Both the position numbers and the translations under genes were made by a program. A stretch of 64,000 bases of DNA from Typha latifolia (Eukaryota; Streptophyta; Magnoliopsida; Poales; Typhaceae). Below the pieces are notes generated by a model. That model was given only the letters and a program-made list of their open reading frames with translations, had not been told where the DNA came from and did not search any database. The stretch spans positions 1,315,209 to 1,379,208 of the forward strand of contig CM034100.1 in the NCBI GenBank assembly GCA_019914945.1, given 5' to 3'. The first letter of the stretch is position 1. Every line of letters starts with the position of its first letter. Below, piece after piece: positions 59,958-64,000 of the stretch.

Positions 59958-62314
59958 TCAAGCAGCAAACACCTCTTCTTCGTCGAGAAGCATCTGATCA
60001 AAATGCCAAACCCCTGCAAGAACATCAGAATTAATAAGAGTGACACGCCAGTGATTGTTAAAGATTGCTATCAAGATAACGAGGATATTGCTCTGGGATT
60101 GTACCATGTCCTTTGCCCACTCTTCTCAATTGAGCAACATACTCAGAGATTTTCTTTACCGCTTCGACCTGATGACAAAGAAGTCCAAAGGAAATTATTA
60201 TGCAGGAAAGTTTAAATTTATCTAGTCTAGCAATTCTGACGGTTGACTTCCCAGATGCATGTAAAACGAAGTTCAAATATAAGGTCATCTTAGGAGAAAT
60301 GAACAACTTGACGAGTTTGACAAAGATATGAGGACAAAAGAAGTATTATAGGATAGCCAACTAAACAAACTGAAGAGATTGTTACTTAGAAAGCCAGATT
60401 ATGATTGATCAATCAGAATGCACCACACGAAGATTACACAGAAAGACAAACATTTTTATCATTAGAAAACATTGTTGTTCTGTGTTAAGATGTTATGAGA
60501 AGTCAGTGCACAAAACTTTTTTCCCAATTTCATTAAGCCAGTTATTTCTCCTAATAACTTTAGCAAGAACACATTAAACAAAAAAATACAAAATCATCAA
60601 AAAAGAAAGAAAGAAAGGAAAAAAAAAAAGGGAAACCAAAATCATGGCACCTGCTCCTCCAAGAAATTGTTCTCAATGAAATTCGCCATTTGAACATCAT
60701 TGCATCGTTCTGCTACCTATAGTCAACCAAAGAAAGACATATAAGATAACAAGTGTACTGGTGCATTACCACTGCCAAGAAGCTATCACTATTTGGAGGG
60801 TATTATAATCTCTTACACTGTGCAAATTAAGGAGCTTCTCATTCGTCAACTTCTCAAGAGACAATGCAAGCTCCATAGCTGAGAAATGGAGGTAAGAATA
60901 TATGAATTCTAGATAAGCTGGGAAGATGACTTAACATAGAACCAAACAATATAGAAAACATTATGTAATATTCTGAGGAAGCAAAGGGATCATCCAGTGA
61001 ATAATGTGCACCCTCTATAATTGAAAAATAGCTGAGCATAATCAACTAAATGCTAGCAATAACACCAAACAAGTTGTGTAGTATAAGCTTTCTATGTGCA
61101 GCCCTTCTTTCTATGCGGATATCGAAATGTTCATTATTCTATAAAAGGATTTGCTTAAACTTTGTCATACCATCAAGAAGGGGTTTTGCCTACTTCTTTT
61201 AAGCATTGTACTACCATGCTGTTTTGAGCTGAGAATTTTGCAGTATGTGTGACATGAGATACACTATTCAATTGTAACAAAAGAAACATCTCTGTTCTCA
61301 TGCTATCTTCTCCCAATTAAAGTTCATCCAAACATGTAAGCATGCTTGAAGAATAAATCAATGCAGCTGTATGCAGATTATAAAACCACGGGTAAACTTT
61401 GACTGACAAAAAAGTTCATCTACTCATCATATGCCAATAAATCTATACGCAGATTAAAAGAATGAAGTAAACAAAATTGACTGGTAAAACTACCCGTGTA
61501 CAAATTTACCATTCAATGCATCGCCCTTCTCTGCGTGATCAAATTCACTCAAAGGCATCAAAATCGACTGGAGCTTCACTCTTCCTCCTCGTTTGTTCTA
61601 AAATTAGTACAAGAATAACCATCCCAAAATCACTAAAAAAGGACCTTGATCTGCACAGTTACTACCAGTCTAGATTCTTATCTCAACGAGTAACATAAAA
61701 AGAGGACACAGAACCTGGTATTCCATAAATTTCTCCGCATGTCCCCTTTCCTCATCACTCGATTCCTTAAAGAACCTATAAGAAAATATCTCAGACATAT
61801 TGTCAAACTAGTAACGTGCGGCAATCTTACAACTTACTTGGCAAGGCCTCTCAGAGCGACATTATCCCGATCAAAGTACGCAGCCATCGCATGATATATA
61901 TAAGAAACATTGTACTCAACGCTATCCCAAAAGCAAACAAGAAACCCATTAATCCTATCATGATAAAAAAATGGACCTAAGAGGAGATAAAAAGGAGGAA
62001 GAAACCCACTTGATCTGCTCGTTAATGGCGGCCTCGCAGTCATCGGAGTACTTGTGTCGGGCGATCGATTTCTCGGGGCTCGTCGGCACGAGAGCCAACT
62101 CTTGCTTCAGCTCCTTGAAGGGCTCAAAGAAGACGCCGGTGACAGGTCTAGGGCTGGATTCGCGAGAGGCCATGGCCACCGTTAATCCATGTCCTGAGCT
62201 TCCTCTGCGGAGACCAAGGAGACGGGTTTGCGAGCAGGAACTGGTGGACTGGGAGGTCTTGGAGGGCGAAGAGAGGAAGGGGAGAGAAATGGAAGCTCTT
62301 AAAAGCATCGCCAT
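59958..62314 (-). CDS. Ferritin, chloroplastic
   Basis: Plastid ferritin assembles into a 24-subunit shell that oxidises Fe(II) and stores iron. Eight exons, 62010-62314, 61838-61921, 61715-61775, 61510-61597, 60817-60878, 60651-60716, 60105-60168 and 59958-60013, give 261 residues. This is the common plant ferritin length and eight-exon structure. A Ser-rich transit peptide (about 1-48) is followed by the plant extension peptide ([20 protein letters not shown]). The ferroxidase residues are visible in [40 protein letters not shown] and the helix [40 protein letters not shown] and [18 protein letters not shown] complete the fold. The DNA upstream has a TATA-like element at 62379-62386 and a CCACGTGG G-box about 410 bp before the ATG. 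I did not find a clear iron-dependent regulatory sequence. Confidence 0.96.
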
Positions 62315-62378
62315 GGAGTTGGGAGAGCAGAGAGCGGTGAGATGCGGAAGAGGTAGAGAAGAGTGCGAGTGATTGATG

Positions 62379-62386
62379 GTATATAC
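62379..62386 (-). promoter_or_regulatory. Candidate TATA box of ferritin
   Basis: GTATATAC lies 65-72 bp upstream of the ferritin ATG on the minus strand. The palindromic sequence makes it a modest candidate. Confidence 0.4.
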
Positions 62387-63092
62387 GGGAAGGCTCTGGA
62401 AAGGACGAGAGAAGGGGTAGTTTTTGTTGATGAGCTAATTAGAAGGCTTAACTACCCAAAATAATTTTCGATTTATAGAACCAAATTTTTAGGCTATCAT
62501 AGCTCGCAAGTGTTATGGTAGCAATTATATGTAGTTTAAAAACATTTAGAAAAAAATATATTTCGACTTGATAGTGATTCTATATAATATAATTAGGAAT
62601 AAACATAAAATAAATTAGTGGGTTTGCATTGGAGAAGTTCTACTAGCTCCTTTAAAATCTCATAACACGACACCTGTCCTATCTGACCCCAGTCAAACCC
62701 AAGTGTCCCAGGCTGCTTCTGCCACGTGGAAACACGCATACGCCTAGCGGTTAGCAATGTATCTCTAGTTCTTGTTTGGCATTTTGTTAACTAGTCTCAA
62801 GGATTACCTCGAGGAACACTAAAAAAAGGGTTCCATTTTTGAATTTTGAATAAAAATAGTCTAGAAAAGTAAAGAATGAACACAATATGAGTTGTTCGAA
62901 TGAGTATTCTAACAGATGCATGCATATAGTCCTTCCACATTCCACACGTTATTTGCCCGTGTGCACCTTTTCCTGTACCACATGCAGAGTAACTGAAGCA
63001 ATCACGTTGTACGTAGCTAAACCTACCCACATTCCATTAACGTACGTCTTCCCATCTTTCACTTCCACTACCATACAATACGAATTTCCCCT
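62387..63092. promoter_or_regulatory. Divergent promoter region of ferritin and EC1
   Basis: Ferritin (minus) and EC1 (plus) are transcribed away from each other, with 828 bp between their ATGs. The interval holds a G-box CCACGTGG (62724-62731) nearer ferritin and no coding exon. The two genes have unrelated expression in other plants, so shared control is not assumed. Confidence 0.45.
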
Positions 63093-63099
63093 CTATAAA
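63093..63099 (+). promoter_or_regulatory. TATA box of EC1
   Basis: CTATAAAT lies about 45-50 nt before the EC1 ATG, a normal distance for a short leader. Confidence 0.55.
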
Positions 63100-63142
63100 T
63101 TGCTCGGTCTCTTTAACCAGTTCAAGATCAACTAAATCCCTC

Positions 63143-63589
63143 ATGGCTCCTTCTCTCTCCAAGCTCTTCCTCTCCATGCTAATTCTAGCTACCTCTCTCT
63201 CCGCCATGGCAAGTACCCCAACTCAGGCCCGGATGCTCAGCCCGAAAAACCTCGCCGTCCGGCTGCAATCGAACGGCGTGATGCAGTGCTGGGACTCGCT
63301 GATGGAGCTTCGTTCGTGCACCGGCGAGGTCATCCTCTTCTTCCTCAACGGCGAGACGTACCTTGGCCCAAGCTGCTGCCGGGCGATTCGGGTCATCGAG
63401 CATCAATGCTGGGCCGCCGACGCCATGCTCGCCGCTCTAGGGTTTACGGCGCAAGAAGGAGATATCTTACGAGGATACTGCAACGCCGACGGAGACAATT
63501 CCGGTGCACCGACATCTTCAGCGCCACCTCAGGCCGCTCCAAGGCCGGCCTCCTCCGGCGTCAAGCGTGGGTTAAATCTTAGCCTTTGA
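63143..63589 (+). CDS. EC1: Egg cell-secreted protein 1 (EC1), prolamin-like domain
   Basis: EC1 proteins are stored in egg-cell vesicles and released when sperm arrive; they make sperm competent to fuse. Intronless, 148 residues. A signal peptide covers about 1-23 (KLFLSMLILATSLSAMA). Six cysteines at 49, 59, 78, 79, 89 and 113 (with the Cys-Cys pair) mark the prolamin-like fold. The two EC1 signature regions are present: CWDSLMELRSCTGEVILFFL with NGETYLGPSCCRAI, and IEHQCWAADAMLAALGFTAQ with EGDILRGYC. A variable Ser/Pro/Ala-rich tail follows. Length and layout agree with other EC1 members. In other plants the genes are egg-cell specific; that is expected but not visible here. Confidence 0.96.
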   Translation: MAPSLSKLFLSMLILATSLSAMASTPTQARMLSPKNLAVRLQSNGVMQCWDSLMELRSCTGEVILFFLNGETYLGPSCCRAIRVIEHQCWAADAMLAALGFTAQEGDILRGYCNADGDNSGAPTSSAPPQAAPRPASSGVKRGLNLSL

Positions 63590-64000
63590 CGGTGTTATGA
63601 GTGTTACTCTTGGTATAGTGAGCAATTGGCGGAGTCAAGATGGTGGTGTGGATGTTTCGTGAGGCTACTTGGCGTTGTAATAAGTTTACGTACTTAGAGT
63701 ATGATATAAGAATTCTGACGCTTTCGCTAAATAATAGTTTGATGAGTCTGATTAGCTAAATCTAACAGCCGAGGGGTTTCCGTGATGATTTCCAATCTAA
63801 TCCACCAATCCTATAATTAGTTTCACCTAGTTCGAAAATTGCGCATATTTAAGTGCGGACCTGGATTGGGCCGGACCTGTCCAAATCTAGACCATTGTAA
63901 ACTACGAGCTTATAGATGGTTTTGTTCTCCATCACGGCCGTCCAAATAAGTGCTGTTTCCGCATCAACGAGCTTTTGGATTATATAAAGCCAGGCGAAGA
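63590..64000. other. EC1 3' region and right edge
   Basis: Probable 3'UTR followed by non-coding sequence. No feature is supported to the window end, though a TATATAAAG at about 63982-63989 could be the TATA box of a plus-strand gene beyond the edge. Confidence 0.4.

Noticed and set aside
1..64000. CRISPR arrays, bacterial operons, integrated viral genomes or biosynthetic clusters
   Set aside because: No spaced repeat array, polymerase or capsid-like frame, or group of pathway genes was seen. The gene content is ordinary plant nuclear.

Overview
This window is nuclear DNA from a flowering plant, most likely a monocot outside the grasses (a palm-type genome would fit, but that is inference). 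The evidence is GT-AG introns with T-rich acceptors, a plastid-type ferritin with its usual intron pattern, an egg-cell EC1 protein, an ALOG transcription factor and a mixture of GC-rich and AT-rich coding sequence between AT-rich spacers with GA, TA and TAA microsatellites. Nothing prokaryotic or viral is visible.

Layout. 1-8900: a possible 5' exon leaving the left edge (minus), a 91-residue conserved small protein in three exons (minus) and phosphatidylinositol synthase PIS1 in ten coding exons (minus). The inferred 5'UTR intron of PIS1 holds a miniature LTR retrotransposon (TRIM-like) and a 53-bp tandem duplication. 8900-11150: AT-rich spacer. 11150-16520: an ETO1-type BTB/TPR protein (plus). 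17630-21510: importin beta-1 (plus). 24060-24950: glutaredoxin-like protein with a Cys-rich tail (minus). 25790-28380: ubiquitin-like/LRR protein in ten exons (plus), converging on the meiotic cohesin REC8 in twenty exons (minus, 29000-33486). REC8 is head to head with a single C2H2 zinc-finger gene (34164-34703). 35561-41092: two tandem PNGase A-like genes (plus), the second carrying an intron that the first lacks. 45784-46593: ALOG/LSH protein (plus). 51010-54555: GILT-type thiol reductase (minus). 55236-58855: TIM22-type mitochondrial translocase (minus). 59100-59172: tRNA-Lys(CTT) (plus). 59958-62314: plastid ferritin (minus). 63143-63589: EC1 egg-cell secreted protein (plus).

I rebuilt the exon chains by hand from splice sites, reading-frame continuity and remembered family sequences. 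In every multi-exon gene the summed exon length is a multiple of three and the product is close to the usual family length. The genes do not form one pathway: they cover phospholipid synthesis, ethylene control, nuclear import, meiosis, N-glycan processing, iron storage, mitochondrial import and fertilisation. REC8 and EC1 are both reproductive genes but lie about 30 kb apart with unrelated genes between.

I did not find a convincing undescribed system. The points most worth a second look are the TRIM-like element, the intron difference between the PNGase A copies, the 20-nt microexon and tandem splice donor in REC8, the unnamed 91-residue protein, and GA/CT tracts in the leaders of four unrelated genes.
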